Of a stretch of 64,000 bases of DNA, positions 17,549 through 26,559 are shown one piece after another. The notes below the pieces were generated by a model. The model made no database searches, was not told the origin of the DNA, and saw only the letters and a program-made list of their open reading frames with translations. The stretch is from Pseudomonas benzenivorans. Lineage in GTDB: Bacteria > Pseudomonadota > Gammaproteobacteria > Pseudomonadales > Pseudomonadaceae. Made by a program: the position numbers and the translations under genes. The stretch's first letter is position 1, and each line of letters opens with the position of its first letter. The stretch lies in assembly GCF_900100495.1 (NCBI RefSeq), contig NZ_FNCT01000001.1, positions 248,001-312,000 on the forward strand, given 5' to 3'.

Positions 17549-18316
17549 TCAGGACAGGAAGCCGCCGTCGACGTTCAGCGATACGCCGGTGGTGTAGCTG
17601 GAGGCGTCGCTGGCCAGATAGAGCACGGCACCGGCCATCTCGCTCGGATCGGCCACACGCTTGAGCGGGATCTGCGCCAGGGCGGTATTCAGGATGGCGT
17701 CGTTCTTCACCAGCGCCGAGGCGAACTTGGTGTCGGTCAGGCCCGGCAGCAAGGCGTTGCAGCGGATGCCGAACTGCGCGCACTCCTTGGCGAAGACCTT
17801 GGTCATGTTGATCACCGCGGCCTTGGTCACCGAGTAGATGCCCTGGAAGATGCCGGGGGAGATGCCGTTGATCGAGGCGACATTGATGATGCTGCCGCCG
17901 CCGTGCTCGCGCATCAGCTTGCCGGCTTCGATGGACATGAAGAAGTAGCCGCGGATGTTCACGTCGACGGTCTTCTGGAAGGCCGACAGGTCGGTGTCCA
18001 GCACGTTGCAGAACTGCGGGTTGGTGGCGGCGTTGTTGACCAGGATGTCCAGGCGGCCGAACTGCTCGCGGATCTGCGCGAACACATTGCTGATCTGCTC
18101 CATCTCGCCGATGTGGCAGGCGATCGCCGTGGCCTTGCCGCCCTCGGCGATGATCGCGTCGGCGACCCCCTGGCAGCCTTCGAGCTTGCGACTCGAGACG
18201 ATCACATGGGCACCCTGCTGGGCCAACAGCTTGGCGATGGCCTCGCCGATGCCACGGCTGGCGCCGGAAACGAAAGCGATCTTGCCGTCGAGGTCGAACA
18301 GATGGGTCTTGGACAT
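17549..18316 (-). CDS. SDR family oxidoreductase
   Basis: A 255-residue classical short-chain dehydrogenase. The cofactor loop is SGASRGIG, the NNAATNP motif follows strand 4, the catalytic Ser is in VASINGISPG and the Tyr-Lys pair in YSVTKAAV. The acidic/positive pattern after the glycine loop (SSRKLEG) hints at NADP preference. It is 37 bases downstream of the phosphotransferase-family gene on the same strand, so likely co-transcribed. The substrate is unknown; acyl-CoA or polyol metabolism is possible given the neighbours. Confidence 0.87.
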   Translation of the reverse strand: MSKTHLFDLDGKIAFVSGASRGIGEAIAKLLAQQGAHVIVSSRKLEGCQGVADAIIAEGGKATAIACHIGEMEQISNVFAQIREQFGRLDILVNNAATNPQFCNVLDTDLSAFQKTVDVNIRGYFFMSIEAGKLMREHGGGSIINVASINGISPGIFQGIYSVTKAAVINMTKVFAKECAQFGIRCNALLPGLTDTKFASALVKNDAILNTALAQIPLKRVADPSEMAGAVLYLASDASSYTTGVSLNVDGGFLS

Positions 18317-18353
18317 GGGCTTTTCCTTTCTGGTTGAAGGCCTGTTCGGCCGA

Positions 18354-19421
18354 TTACAACTGCGATTTGGCGATGACCTGCAGGCTCATCTGCTCCAGCA
18401 GCTTGTTCATCTGCACGAACTGCGCGAAGCGTTTGTCCTGGGTCTGGCCGTGGTAATAGCGGTAGTAGATCTGCTGCACGATGCCGGCCAGGCGGAACAG
18501 GCCGTAGCAGTAGTAGAAGTCGATGCTGGCGATCTGGATGCCGGCACGCTCGGCGTAGTAGTCGGCGAACTCCTGGCGGGTCAGCATGCCAGGCGCGTTG
18601 CTCGGCTGGCGGCGCATCAGTTGCACCGGTGGCGGGTCGCCGGCCTCGATCCAGTAGGCGAGGGTATTGCCCAGGTCCATCAGCGGGTCGCCGATGGTGG
18701 TCAGTTCCCAGTCCAGCACGCCGATGATCTGCATCGGGTTGTGCGGGTCGAGGATCACGTTGTCGAAGCGGTAGTCGTTGTGCACGATGCCCGGCTTGGG
18801 GTGGTCGGCCGGCATCTTGTCCCTCAGCCAGGCCTTGACCGGCTCCCACAGCGGAGCATCGGGGGTCAGGGCCTTCTCGTAGCGATCGCTCCAGCCGCCG
18901 ATCTGGCGCTGCACGTAGCCTTCCGGCTTGCCCAGGTCGCCGAGGCCGCAGGCCTGGTAATCGACGTTGTGCAGTTCGACCAGCTTGTCGATGAAGCTCT
19001 TGCACAGGGCGCGGGTCTGCTCGGGGCTGAAGTTCAGTTCGGTCGGCATGTCCGAGCGCAGGATGATGCCGTTGACCCGCTGCATGACGTAGAACTCGAC
19101 GCCGATCACCGACTCGTCGGTGCAGTGCAGGTAGGCCTTGGGGCAGTAGGGGAAGGCCTCGTAGAGCTGGTTGAGGATGCGGTACTCGCGGCCCATGTCA
19201 TGCGCGGACTTGGCCTTGTGGCCAAACGGCGGGCGGCGCAGGACGAATTCCTTTTCCGGATATTCGAGCAGGTAGGTCAGGTTCGAGGCGCCGCCGGGGA
19301 ACTGGCTGATGCGCAGCTCGCCGCTCAGGCCGGGAATATGCGCCTTGAGATACGGGTCGATGATCGCCGCGTCGAGCTCTTCGCCTGCGCGGATGCGGGT
19401 GGACTGGTCAGTAAGCGCCAT
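18354..19421 (-). CDS. Phosphotransferase family protein (ACAD10/11 kinase-like)
   Basis: A 355-residue aminoglycoside phosphotransferase-fold kinase. It shows FVLRRPPFG (nucleotide-binding lysine replaced in part by Arg pairs as in this subfamily), the catalytic HNDYRFDN loop and the metal-binding LDWELTTIGDP motif. It resembles the N-terminal domain of mammalian ACAD10/ACAD11, which phosphorylates hydroxyacyl-CoA. With an SDR downstream and SCP2 gene nearby it suggests handling of unusual fatty acyl groups, which is an inference. Confidence 0.83.
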   Translation of the reverse strand: MALTDQSTRIRAGEELDAAIIDPYLKAHIPGLSGELRISQFPGGASNLTYLLEYPEKEFVLRRPPFGHKAKSAHDMGREYRILNQLYEAFPYCPKAYLHCTDESVIGVEFYVMQRVNGIILRSDMPTELNFSPEQTRALCKSFIDKLVELHNVDYQACGLGDLGKPEGYVQRQIGGWSDRYEKALTPDAPLWEPVKAWLRDKMPADHPKPGIVHNDYRFDNVILDPHNPMQIIGVLDWELTTIGDPLMDLGNTLAYWIEAGDPPPVQLMRRQPSNAPGMLTRQEFADYYAERAGIQIASIDFYYCYGLFRLAGIVQQIYYRYYHGQTQDKRFAQFVQMNKLLEQMSLQVIAKSQL

Positions 19422-19572
19422 GCTTATCCCTTCTACTTATGATGGGTGCCCGAGATTATTGGCTAATCTAATGCTGCACCCTGGCCGTCACAAGCAATAC
19501 GCGCCGTTATAGGCAGGCGTGTTGCCGCACAATCAAGCTGCCTGATTCGTGGTTCAGGCTAGACGACAGGCG

Positions 19573-19602
19573 AAAAAAAACCGGAGTCCAAGGACTCCGG
19601 TT
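19573..19602 (-). terminator. Intrinsic terminator of the SCP2 gene
   Basis: Stem CCGGAGTCC / GGACTCCGG (19581-19600, extended by AA/TT) followed, on the minus strand, by a run of T (the A-run at 19573-19580). It lies 28 bases beyond the SCP2 stop. Confidence 0.85.
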
Positions 19603-19629
19603 CTGCGCTTCTACGATCAGCCTAGACGC

Positions 19630-19941
19630 TTAAACCGGGAACAGTTCGCCCAGTTTCATCGCCAGCATCATGTCGCCTTCGGCGCGCAGCTTGCCGGCCA
19701 TGAAGGCCTGCATGCCGTCGGTTTCGCCGCTGGTGATGCCTTTCAGGGTGTCGCTGTTCATGATCAGGGTCACGTTGGCGTTCGGGTTGTCGCCTTGTTC
19801 GACGGTGCAGGTGCCGTCCTTGACAATCAGGGCGTAGTTTTCGCCGTCTTCGATGTTGAACTGGAACACCAGGTCCAGGCCCGCAGCGGCAGCGGCGTTG
19901 AACTTGGACTGCATGGTTTTGACGATGTCAGCAACGCTCAT
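19630..19941 (-). CDS. SCP2 sterol-binding domain protein
   Basis: A 103-residue stand-alone SCP2 domain: lipid-binding pocket sequences VFQFNIEDGENYALIVKDG and MNSDTLKGITSGETDGM...FMAGKLRAEGDMM are the family signature. It binds acyl chains or sterol-like lipids in the cytosol. It has its own terminator. It probably works with the adjacent phosphotransferase/SDR pair on lipid substrates, an inference from position. Confidence 0.88.
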   Translation of the reverse strand: MSVADIVKTMQSKFNAAAAAGLDLVFQFNIEDGENYALIVKDGTCTVEQGDNPNANVTLIMNSDTLKGITSGETDGMQAFMAGKLRAEGDMMLAMKLGELFPV

Positions 19942-20000
19942 GGTTTCTTCCTTTGTTTTCAGGTTTTTCTCGCGCCCTTGCGGGTGCAGTGGGCCGGTAC

Positions 20001-20711
20001 TCAGCGAAAGGTGATGAGTTCCGGCGCCCTCAACAGCTGCAGATGCACATGGCTGTTGAAGGAAGCCAGGCTCACCTGCTTGCCGCGGAACTTCAGGCAG
20101 CTCAGTGAGGTGTTGACGATTTGCCAGTTCAGCTCGAAGGCCTTGTCCGCCGGCACGCCGGTGATCAGGTGCAGCAGCGCGGTGATGGTGCCGCCGGAGG
20201 TGAACACGGCAATGTTCTGTTTGCTCTCGGCCTGCTCCAGCAGACGCGTCAGGCCGCCCTGGACCTGCTCGACGAAGGCCTGCCAGCTCTGCAAGTCCGC
20301 TTGGTCGTGCTCGCCGGAAATCCAGCGGCCGATCAGCCGGGCGAACAGGCGCTGGAACTCGGCACGGTTTTGCGCGGCATTGCGCAGCACATGCAAGGCT
20401 TCGGGTTCTTCCGGGAGCAAGCCGGGGAGCAGGGCGCGGATCACCGCATCGGCGTCGAATTCATTGAAGGCAGCATCGATTTCCAGGGCGGGAATCTGCA
20501 GGCCGGCGTTATGCAATTGGTTCAAGGCAGCCTTGGCGGTGTGCTGCTGGCGGCGCAGGTCGCCGCTCAGGCTGCGATCGATGCGGATACCGAGTTGCGC
20601 CAGGTGTGCGCCCAGCACTTCGGCCTGGCGAATACCGACGGGCGATAGCACATCGTAGTCGTCGGCGCCGAAGGAGGCCTGGCCATGTCGAATCAGGTAA
20701 ATGCTGCCCAC
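20001..20711 (-). CDS. Histidine phosphatase family protein
   Basis: About 236 residues of the phosphoglycerate-mutase-like branch. The catalytic motif LIRHGQASFG lies near the N-terminus, with the second histidine-region around AVFTSGGTITALL. I chose the GTG at 20711 because the family begins a few residues before RHG; longer starts add an unlike N-terminus. The substrate is unknown. It faces sohB head to head. Confidence 0.78.
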   Translation of the reverse strand: MGSIYLIRHGQASFGADDYDVLSPVGIRQAEVLGAHLAQLGIRIDRSLSGDLRRQQHTAKAALNQLHNAGLQIPALEIDAAFNEFDADAVIRALLPGLLPEEPEALHVLRNAAQNRAEFQRLFARLIGRWISGEHDQADLQSWQAFVEQVQGGLTRLLEQAESKQNIAVFTSGGTITALLHLITGVPADKAFELNWQIVNTSLSCLKFRGKQVSLASFNSHVHLQLLRAPELITFR

Positions 20712-20922
20712 GTCCGCTGCGATCCCGGTCCGGTGAAGGTTTTCGCGAGGGTATGAGGATCGCTGGGGCCTGTCAACGAAAAAACATACGCTTGTTTGAA
20801 TCCGTCGCCGGCGATTGCCGTGCAAGCCTGGCTGCTGGCCGCCAACCCGGGCCGCCGGTATGCTTGCTCGCTACGAGCGGCGCTCAAGACTGGGCGCAGG
20901 CATGAAAAACAAGGGGGAATGC

Positions 20923-21942
20923 GTGGAGTTCTTTGCTGAGTACGCGAGCTTTCTGGCCAAGACGGTCACCCTGGTGGTCGCCATTCTGGTCCTGCTGGTG
21001 GCGGCTTCTGTGGTACGCAGCAAGGGCCGGCGGCCGGCCGGGCACTTGCAGGTGAACAAGCTCAATGACTTCTACAAGCAGCTGCGCCAGCGCCTCGAGC
21101 ACTCGGTGCTGGACAAGGATCAGCTCAAGGCCACGCACAAGGCCGAGGCCAAGGCGGCCAAGCAGGCGAAGAAAGCCGGTATCCACAAGCCGCGGGTGTT
21201 CGTGCTGGATTTCGACGGCGACATCAAGGCCTCGGCAACCGACCATCTGCGCCACGAAATCACCGCCTTGCTCAGCCTGGCCACGCCGCAGGACGAGGTG
21301 GTGCTGCGCCTGGAAAGCGGCGGCGGGATGGTCCACAGCTATGGCCTGGCTTCCTCGCAACTGGCGCGGATTCGTCAGGCCGGCGTGCCCTTGACCGTCT
21401 GCATCGACAAGGTGGCGGCCAGCGGCGGCTACATGATGGCCTGCATCGGCGACAAAGTGATTGCCGCGCCCTTTGCCGTACTCGGCTCGATCGGTGTGGT
21501 CGCACAGCTGCCCAACGTGCACCGCCTGCTGAAAAAGCACGACATCGACTTCGAGGTGCACACGGCAGGCGAATACAAGCGCACCCTGACGATATTCGGG
21601 GAGAACACCGAGAAGGGCCGGGAGAAGTTCCAGCAGGACCTGGAAACCATCCACGAACTGTTCAAGAACTTCGTCGCCCGCTATCGGCCCAACCTGAACA
21701 TCGATGAAATCGCTACGGGCGAGGTTTGGCTGGGGCTTTCGGCCCTGGAGAAGCGCCTGGTCGACGAACTCCGGACCAGCGACGAATACCTCGCCGAGCG
21801 AGCCCTGAAGGCCGAGCTGTTCCATCTGCACTACGTCGAGAAGAAAACCCTGCAGGAGCGTGTCGGTTTGGCGGCCAGCGTGGCGCTGGATCGCTTCACC
21901 CTGAACTGGCTGAGTCGTCTCAACCAGCAGCGCTTCTGGTAA
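20923..21942 (+). CDS. sohB: Protease SohB, inner-membrane serine peptidase (S49)
   Basis: A 339-residue S49 peptidase. It begins MEFFAEYASFLAKTVTLVVA, an N-terminal membrane anchor like E. coli SohB. The GTG start at 20923 is preferred because AGGGGGAA lies just before it. The nucleophile is the serine of AASGGYMMA and the general-base lysine is in AGEYKRT. The active site should face the periplasm. It is followed 26 bases later by the quinone oxidoreductase-like gene. Confidence 0.9.
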   Translation: MEFFAEYASFLAKTVTLVVAILVLLVAASVVRSKGRRPAGHLQVNKLNDFYKQLRQRLEHSVLDKDQLKATHKAEAKAAKQAKKAGIHKPRVFVLDFDGDIKASATDHLRHEITALLSLATPQDEVVLRLESGGGMVHSYGLASSQLARIRQAGVPLTVCIDKVAASGGYMMACIGDKVIAAPFAVLGSIGVVAQLPNVHRLLKKHDIDFEVHTAGEYKRTLTIFGENTEKGREKFQQDLETIHELFKNFVARYRPNLNIDEIATGEVWLGLSALEKRLVDELRTSDEYLAERALKAELFHLHYVEKKTLQERVGLAASVALDRFTLNWLSRLNQQRFW

Positions 21943-21968
21943 TCAGCGTTCTGTCACAGGAGAGGGAA

Positions 21969-22961
21969 ATGACTAGGTTCATCGCACTGCAGGCGCGCGA
22001 AAACGCGACCGGTGAATTCGAACAAGCGCTTGTCGAGCGCGATATCGATGAGTTGCCGGCCGGCGAGTTACTGATTCGGGTCCGTTATTCCTCGCTGAAC
22101 TACAAGGATGCCCTCTCCGCCAGCGGCAATCGCGGTGTGACCAAGCACTTCCCGCATACCCCGGGCATCGATGCGGCCGGGGTAGTCGAGGCGTCCAGTG
22201 TCGCCGAGTTCAGCGTCGGCGATGAGGTGATCGTCACCGGCTATGACCTGGGCATGAATACCGCAGGCGGTTTCGCCCAGTACATTCGCATCCCGGCCAG
22301 CTGGGCGCTGAAGCGCCCGCAGGGCTTGTCGCTGCGCGAGGCGATGGTGCTTGGCACCGCGGGGCTTACCGCGGCGCTGTGCGTCGACAAGCTCGAGCAG
22401 GCCGGGGTGACGCCAGATGCCGGACCGATCCTGGTGACCGGCGCCACCGGCGGGGTGGGCAGCATCGCCGTGGCCCTGCTGGCCAAGCTCGGTTATCGGG
22501 TGGCGGCGTCCACCGGCAAGGCGCAGCAGGGCGAGTTCCTCAAGAGCCTGGGCGCCCAGCAGATCGTCCTGCGCAGCGAGTTGCTGGAGGGTAGTGAGCG
22601 GCCACTGCTCAAGGAGCAATGGGCCGGCGCGGTGGATACGGTGGGCGGCGACATTCTGTTCAACGTGGTCAAGTCGCTGCGCTATGGCGGCAGTGCGGCC
22701 TGTTGCGGCTTGACCGCCGGGGTCGCCTTCAAGGGCAGCGTGCTGCCGTTCATCCTGCGCGGGGTCAACCTGCTCGGGGTCGACTCGGTCGAGTTGCCAT
22801 TGGTGGTCAAGGCATCCATGTGGGACAAGCTGTCGCTGCAATGGAAACTCGACGGCCTGGACAAGCTGGTCAGCGAAGTCGGCCTGGTGCAACTGCCGGA
22901 GGCGATCGCCCAGATACTCGCCGGCAGGCTGGTGGGGCGGGTGCTGGTGCGAGTGGATTGA
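21969..22961 (+). CDS. YhdH/AcuI family NADPH-dependent reductase
   Basis: A 330-residue medium-chain dehydrogenase/reductase. The cofactor loop is VTGATGGVGSIAV and the motif SLNYKDALSASG is typical of YhdH/YhfP/AcuI proteins. AcuI reduces acryloyl-CoA to propionyl-CoA, a likely activity here but not proven. The ATG has a strong ribosome site AGGAGAGGGAA. It ends at a strong terminator shared with the leftward thioesterase gene. Confidence 0.85.
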   Translation: MTRFIALQARENATGEFEQALVERDIDELPAGELLIRVRYSSLNYKDALSASGNRGVTKHFPHTPGIDAAGVVEASSVAEFSVGDEVIVTGYDLGMNTAGGFAQYIRIPASWALKRPQGLSLREAMVLGTAGLTAALCVDKLEQAGVTPDAGPILVTGATGGVGSIAVALLAKLGYRVAASTGKAQQGEFLKSLGAQQIVLRSELLEGSERPLLKEQWAGAVDTVGGDILFNVVKSLRYGGSAACCGLTAGVAFKGSVLPFILRGVNLLGVDSVELPLVVKASMWDKLSLQWKLDGLDKLVSEVGLVQLPEAIAQILAGRLVGRVLVRVD

Positions 22962-22985
22962 ATCCGCCGCCGCTCCCGTTTTGAT

Positions 22986-23010
22986 GACGGCCCGGTTCTG
23001 CCGGGCCGTC
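22986..23010. terminator. Bidirectional terminator hairpin
   Basis: Perfect ten-base stem GACGGCCCGG / CCGGGCCGTC with loop TTCTG between convergent genes ending at 22961 and 23016. Confidence 0.8.
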
Positions 23011-23015
23011 GCGTT

Positions 23016-23453
23016 TCAGGCGCGGCTGACGTACATGGTTATCTCCGCGCGCAGCACAGGCTTGTCGCCGACATAGGCCATGACCGGCACCTTCACATCA
23101 CCCAGGCTGCTCCAGTCCAGCGCGCTGCCGTCGGCGACCGCGCGGATGTCGCCGTCGGCCTTGGCCAGGTACTCCACGCTCATGCCGCGTGGAATCCAGC
23201 GGCAGCCTGCCGGGATCGAGGCGTCGGTCATGGTGCCGGCAGCCAGTTCGGCGGCGTTGCACAGGGCGATGGCGTGCACGGTGCCGATGTGGTTGAGCAC
23301 CTCGCGGCGCTTGGCGAAGCTGACTTCGGCATAGCCCGGGCGCAATTCGACGATTTGTGGGGCAATGCTGGCGAAATAGGGCGCGACCTGGCCGATCATG
23401 GCGCTGAACTGGGCCGCTCCTGCTTGCTGGAACATCTGCAACATCTGACTCAT
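23016..23453 (-). CDS. Hot-dog fold thioesterase-like protein (DUF4442)
   Basis: A 145-residue single hot-dog domain (LRPGYAEVSFAKRREVLNHIGTVHAIA...). The HxxxxH-like NHIGTVHAIALCNAAEL region is characteristic of DUF4442 and PaaI-like proteins. It probably hydrolyses or binds acyl-CoA. Divergent from the TetR gene across 112 bases containing the TetR operator, so it is the probable regulated target. A good AGGAG ribosome site is present. Confidence 0.83.
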   Translation of the reverse strand: MSQMLQMFQQAGAAQFSAMIGQVAPYFASIAPQIVELRPGYAEVSFAKRREVLNHIGTVHAIALCNAAELAAGTMTDASIPAGCRWIPRGMSVEYLAKADGDIRAVADGSALDWSSLGDVKVPVMAYVGDKPVLRAEITMYVSRA

Positions 23454-23514
23454 GGGGTTCTCCTGGGCAGCATGGGAATTGAAGATGAGCGCGCGCCAGG
23501 GCAGTATACGAAGA

Positions 23515-23543
23515 CTAGAAATAAATTCTAGAAAAATATTCTA
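23515..23543. promoter_or_regulatory. Overlapping TetR-type operator
   Basis: CTAGAAATAAATTCTAG is a perfect inverted repeat (TAGAA N5 TTCTA). It continues into a second overlapping one: TTCTAGAA at 23526-23533 then TTCTA at 23539-23543, giving half-sites spaced regularly. AT-rich, in the divergent space between the thioesterase and the TetR gene. Confidence 0.7.
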
Positions 23544-23565
23544 TTTATTCGCTCCAGGGAATCGC

Positions 23566-24144
23566 ATGAGCCGTGCTTCGCGCAAAGACGACATCCTCCA
23601 GGCAGCGCTGGCGTGTTTCACCGAGGTCGGCGTTGACGCCACCACCATCGAAATGATCCGCGACCGCTCCGGTGCCAGCATCGGCAGCCTGTATCACCAC
23701 TTCGGCAACAAGGAGCGCATCATCGCCGCACTCTATCTGGCCGGAACCGGGCAGTACGCTGCGTTGTTGGAGCAGGGCTTCGCCGCAGCCGACAGTGCCG
23801 AAGCCTGCATCAAACTGCTGGTGACCAGTTACATCGACTGGGTGGCGGCCAATCCGGATTGGGCACGTTTCATCCTGCACAGTCGTGGCCGGGTGGAGGC
23901 AAGCGAGTTGGGCGAGCAACTGCACGAGGCCAATCGCCTGCACTATGGGCGAATTCACCAGGAGCTGGCCGGTTATCGTGCGCAGGGGCTGTTCAAGGCG
24001 ATGCCGAGCGATTGCTTCGCCTCGGTGATCATCGGTCCGAGCCACGACTTCGCGCGTAATTGGCTGGCTGGACGCACGCACACCCAGCTGGCCGACTGCC
24101 GCGAGCTGTTGGCCCAGGTGGCATGGGACAGCGTGAAGGCCTGA
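23566..24144 (+). CDS. TetR family transcriptional regulator
   Basis: A 192-residue repressor. The helix-turn-helix is SRKDDILQAALACFTEVG...GASIGSLYHHFGNKE (residues about 3-50). The remaining helical domain should bind an acyl or similar ligand. The ATG at 23566 is the family start and has AGGGA upstream; a long in-frame extension to 23452 is not part of the gene. It is divergent from the hot-dog thioesterase gene with a clear operator between, so it probably represses both. Confidence 0.88.
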   Translation: MSRASRKDDILQAALACFTEVGVDATTIEMIRDRSGASIGSLYHHFGNKERIIAALYLAGTGQYAALLEQGFAAADSAEACIKLLVTSYIDWVAANPDWARFILHSRGRVEASELGEQLHEANRLHYGRIHQELAGYRAQGLFKAMPSDCFASVIIGPSHDFARNWLAGRTHTQLADCRELLAQVAWDSVKA

Positions 24145-24150
24145 AACGAA

Positions 24151-24173
24151 CCAGCCCCGCGGTGCGGGGCTGG
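24151..24173. terminator. Hairpin between TetR and DUF934 genes
   Basis: Perfect stem CCAGCCCCGC / GCGGGGCTGG with loop GGT between convergent genes. T-tracts are weak, so termination efficiency is uncertain. Confidence 0.65.
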
Positions 24174-24184
24174 TGGGGCGAGAA

Positions 24185-24682
24185 TCAGCTGCGGCGGCGG
24201 AACAGCGGTTGCGGCTGGTCGGTCGCGGCCTGGTAGACCTCGTCGAAGTCGTTGAGGCTGGCCAGGGCGTCGTACGGATCGCGGTCCGGGCGAATGGCGT
24301 AGGCGTCGAAGCCGCAGCGCTTCATGAAGAACAGCTGGTCGCGCAGCACGTCGCCGATTGCCCGCACCTCACCACGGTAGCCGTAGCGCTCGCGCAGCAG
24401 GCGTGCGCTGGAGTAGTGGCGGCCGTCGGTGAAGCTGGGGAAGTTCAGCGCGATCACCTGGAAGTGGCCGAGGTCGTCGGCGATTTCTTCGACTTCCTCG
24501 TCGGCGTCCAGCCACACGCCCAGGCCGCCGTCGCGGGCCTTGAGGGCGTGGCTGTGCTCGCGCCAGAGCGCCAGCGGGACGATCAGGTCGGCGCAGTTGG
24601 ACAGGCCTTCCAGGGTCGCGTCCTTGGCCAGCAGGTGCCAGGTTTCGTCGATGACTTGGTCGTTCTTAATGATTCGCTGCAT
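24185..24682 (-). CDS. DUF934 protein of the sulfite reductase operon
   Basis: A 165-residue DUF934 protein (VPLALWREH, LALNFPSF-like IALNFPSFTDGRHYSSARLLRE). It is the standard partner gene of cysI in Pseudomonas and is thought to assist sulfite reduction in cysteine synthesis; the biochemical role is not settled. Its start overlaps the cysI stop by 17 bases, so translation is coupled. The N-terminus begins MQRIIKNDQVIDETWH. Confidence 0.9.
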   Translation of the reverse strand: MQRIIKNDQVIDETWHLLAKDATLEGLSNCADLIVPLALWREHSHALKARDGGLGVWLDADEEVEEIADDLGHFQVIALNFPSFTDGRHYSSARLLRERYGYRGEVRAIGDVLRDQLFFMKRCGFDAYAIRPDRDPYDALASLNDFDEVYQAATDQPQPLFRRRS

Positions 24683-26324
24683 AGACGCGCTCCTTGAAGG
24701 GGTCGATGCCGATACGGCGGTAGGTGTCGATGAAACGCTCGTCTTCGGTGCGCTGTTCGACGTAGACCTTGATGACCTTTTCGATGACATCGGCCATGTC
24801 TTCCTGGGCGAAGGACGGGCCGAGGATCTTGCCCAGGCTGGCGTCGCGGCTGGCGCTGCCGCCGAGGGAGACCTGGTAGAACTCCTCGCCCTTCTTGTCG
24901 ACCCCGAGAATGCCGATATGGCCGACGTGGTGATGGCCGCAGGCGTTCATGCAGCCAGAGATGTTCAGATCGACTTCGCCGATGTCGAACAGATAGTCGA
25001 GGTCATCGAAGCGGCGCTGGATGGCTTCGGCGATCGGGATCGACTTGGCGTTGGCCAGGGAGCAGAAATCGCCGCCCGGGCAGCAGATGATGTCGGTCAA
25101 CAGGCCGATGTTCGGCGTGGCGAAGCCGTGCTCGCGCAGCTCGCCCCAGAGCTGGAACAGCTGCGCCTGCTCGACGTCGGCGAGGATCATGTTCTGTTCG
25201 TGGGAGTTGCGCACTTCGCCGAAGCTGTAGCGCTCGGCCAGGTCGGCAATCGCCTCGAGCTGCTTGTCGGTGACATCGCCGGGCGCCACGCCGGTGGGCT
25301 TGAGCGACAGGGTCACGGCGACGTAGCCGGGCTTCTTGTGCGCCGCGGTGTTGCGGGCGCGCCAGCGGGCAAAGCCCGGGTGCTGGGCATCCAGGGCGGC
25401 GAGGGCGGCGCTCTGGTCCTGCAGCGGCTGGTAGGCCGGGTCGACGAAGAACTGCGCGACGCGTTGCACTTCGGCCTCGGTGAGGGTGGTCGGACCGTCC
25501 TTCAGGTGCGCCCACTCGGCTTCGACTTTTTCCGCGAAGACTTCCGGGGTCAGCGCCTTGACCAGGATCTTGATCCGCGCCTTGAACTTGTTGTCGCGAC
25601 GGCCATAGCGGTTGTAAACGCGCAGGATGGCGTCGAGGTAGCTGAGCAGGTGCTGCCAGGGCAGGAATTCATTGATGAAGCTGCCGACGATCGGGGTACG
25701 ACCGAGCCCCCCGCCGACGGAGACGCGGAAACCCAGCTCGCCCGCGTCGTTGCTGACCGCTTCCAGGCCGATGTCATGCACTTCGATGGCCGCCCGGTCG
25801 CTGACCGCGCCGTTCACCGCGATCTTGAACTTGCGCGGCAGGAAGGCGAATTCCGGGTGGAAGGTCGACCACTGGCGGATGATTTCGCACCAGGGGCGTG
25901 GGTCGATCAGCTCGTCGGCGGCGACGCCGGCGAACTGGTCGGTGGTGGTATTGCGGATGCAGTTGCCGCTGGTCTGGATCGCATGCATCTGCACGGTGGC
26001 CAGTTCGCCGAGGATATCCGGAATGTCTTCCAGTTCAGGCCAGTTGAACTGGACGTTCTGCCGGGTGCTGATATGCGCGTAACCCTTGTCGTAGTCGCGG
26101 GCGATCTGCGCCAGCTTGCGCACCTGCTTGGAGGACAGCAGGCCGTAGGGGACGGCGATGCGCAGCATCGGCGCAAAGCGCTGAATGTACAGGCCATTCT
26201 GCAGGCGCAGTGGGCGGAATTCCTCGCCACTCAGCTCGCCAGCCAGGTAGCGGCGGGTTTGATCACGGAACTGCTTCACGCGGTTCTCGATGATGTGTTG
26301 ATCGTACTGGTCGTATACGTACAT
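24666..26324 (-). CDS. cysI: Sulfite reductase haemoprotein subunit CysI
   Basis: A 552-residue nitrite/sulfite reductase. The siroheme and [4Fe-4S] cysteines are in CCPGGDFC and in GCMNACGHHHVG. The two ferredoxin-like half-domains are visible (HISTRQNVQFNWPELEDIP near the N-terminus). It reduces sulfite to sulfide for cysteine synthesis. Cytosolic. A good promoter lies about 110 bases upstream. The gene order with DUF934 matches PAO1 PA1837-PA1838 as I recall. Confidence 0.93.
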   Translation of the reverse strand: MYVYDQYDQHIIENRVKQFRDQTRRYLAGELSGEEFRPLRLQNGLYIQRFAPMLRIAVPYGLLSSKQVRKLAQIARDYDKGYAHISTRQNVQFNWPELEDIPDILGELATVQMHAIQTSGNCIRNTTTDQFAGVAADELIDPRPWCEIIRQWSTFHPEFAFLPRKFKIAVNGAVSDRAAIEVHDIGLEAVSNDAGELGFRVSVGGGLGRTPIVGSFINEFLPWQHLLSYLDAILRVYNRYGRRDNKFKARIKILVKALTPEVFAEKVEAEWAHLKDGPTTLTEAEVQRVAQFFVDPAYQPLQDQSAALAALDAQHPGFARWRARNTAAHKKPGYVAVTLSLKPTGVAPGDVTDKQLEAIADLAERYSFGEVRNSHEQNMILADVEQAQLFQLWGELREHGFATPNIGLLTDIICCPGGDFCSLANAKSIPIAEAIQRRFDDLDYLFDIGEVDLNISGCMNACGHHHVGHIGILGVDKKGEEFYQVSLGGSASRDASLGKILGPSFAQEDMADVIEKVIKVYVEQRTEDERFIDTYRRIGIDPFKERVYAANH

Positions 26325-26435
26325 GAAGGGTCCTGTTTTCAGGCTGCTTACAGCAAATCTGCGCGCACGGCCGCGCACCCCTAGCGGAGCCGAGGGAAGA
26401 TACCAGCTCAGGGTTATGCGCAAAAGTGAAGTTTT

Positions 26436-26463
26436 AGTATATGGACAGAACGTTGAGTGCTAA
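26436..26463 (-). promoter_or_regulatory. Putative sigma-70 promoter of cysI
   Basis: On the minus strand TTAGCA (26463-26458) and TATACT (26441-26436) with a 16-base spacer, roughly 110 bases upstream of the cysI start. Confidence 0.45.
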
Positions 26464-26559
26464 GCAGCGGCGAGAGCATAACCTCAATGCTTGAGCAATA
26501 GTCCACCCTGGTCTTAACTGCTGAATCGAACATCCATAAACATAATAAAGGGGTCGTCA

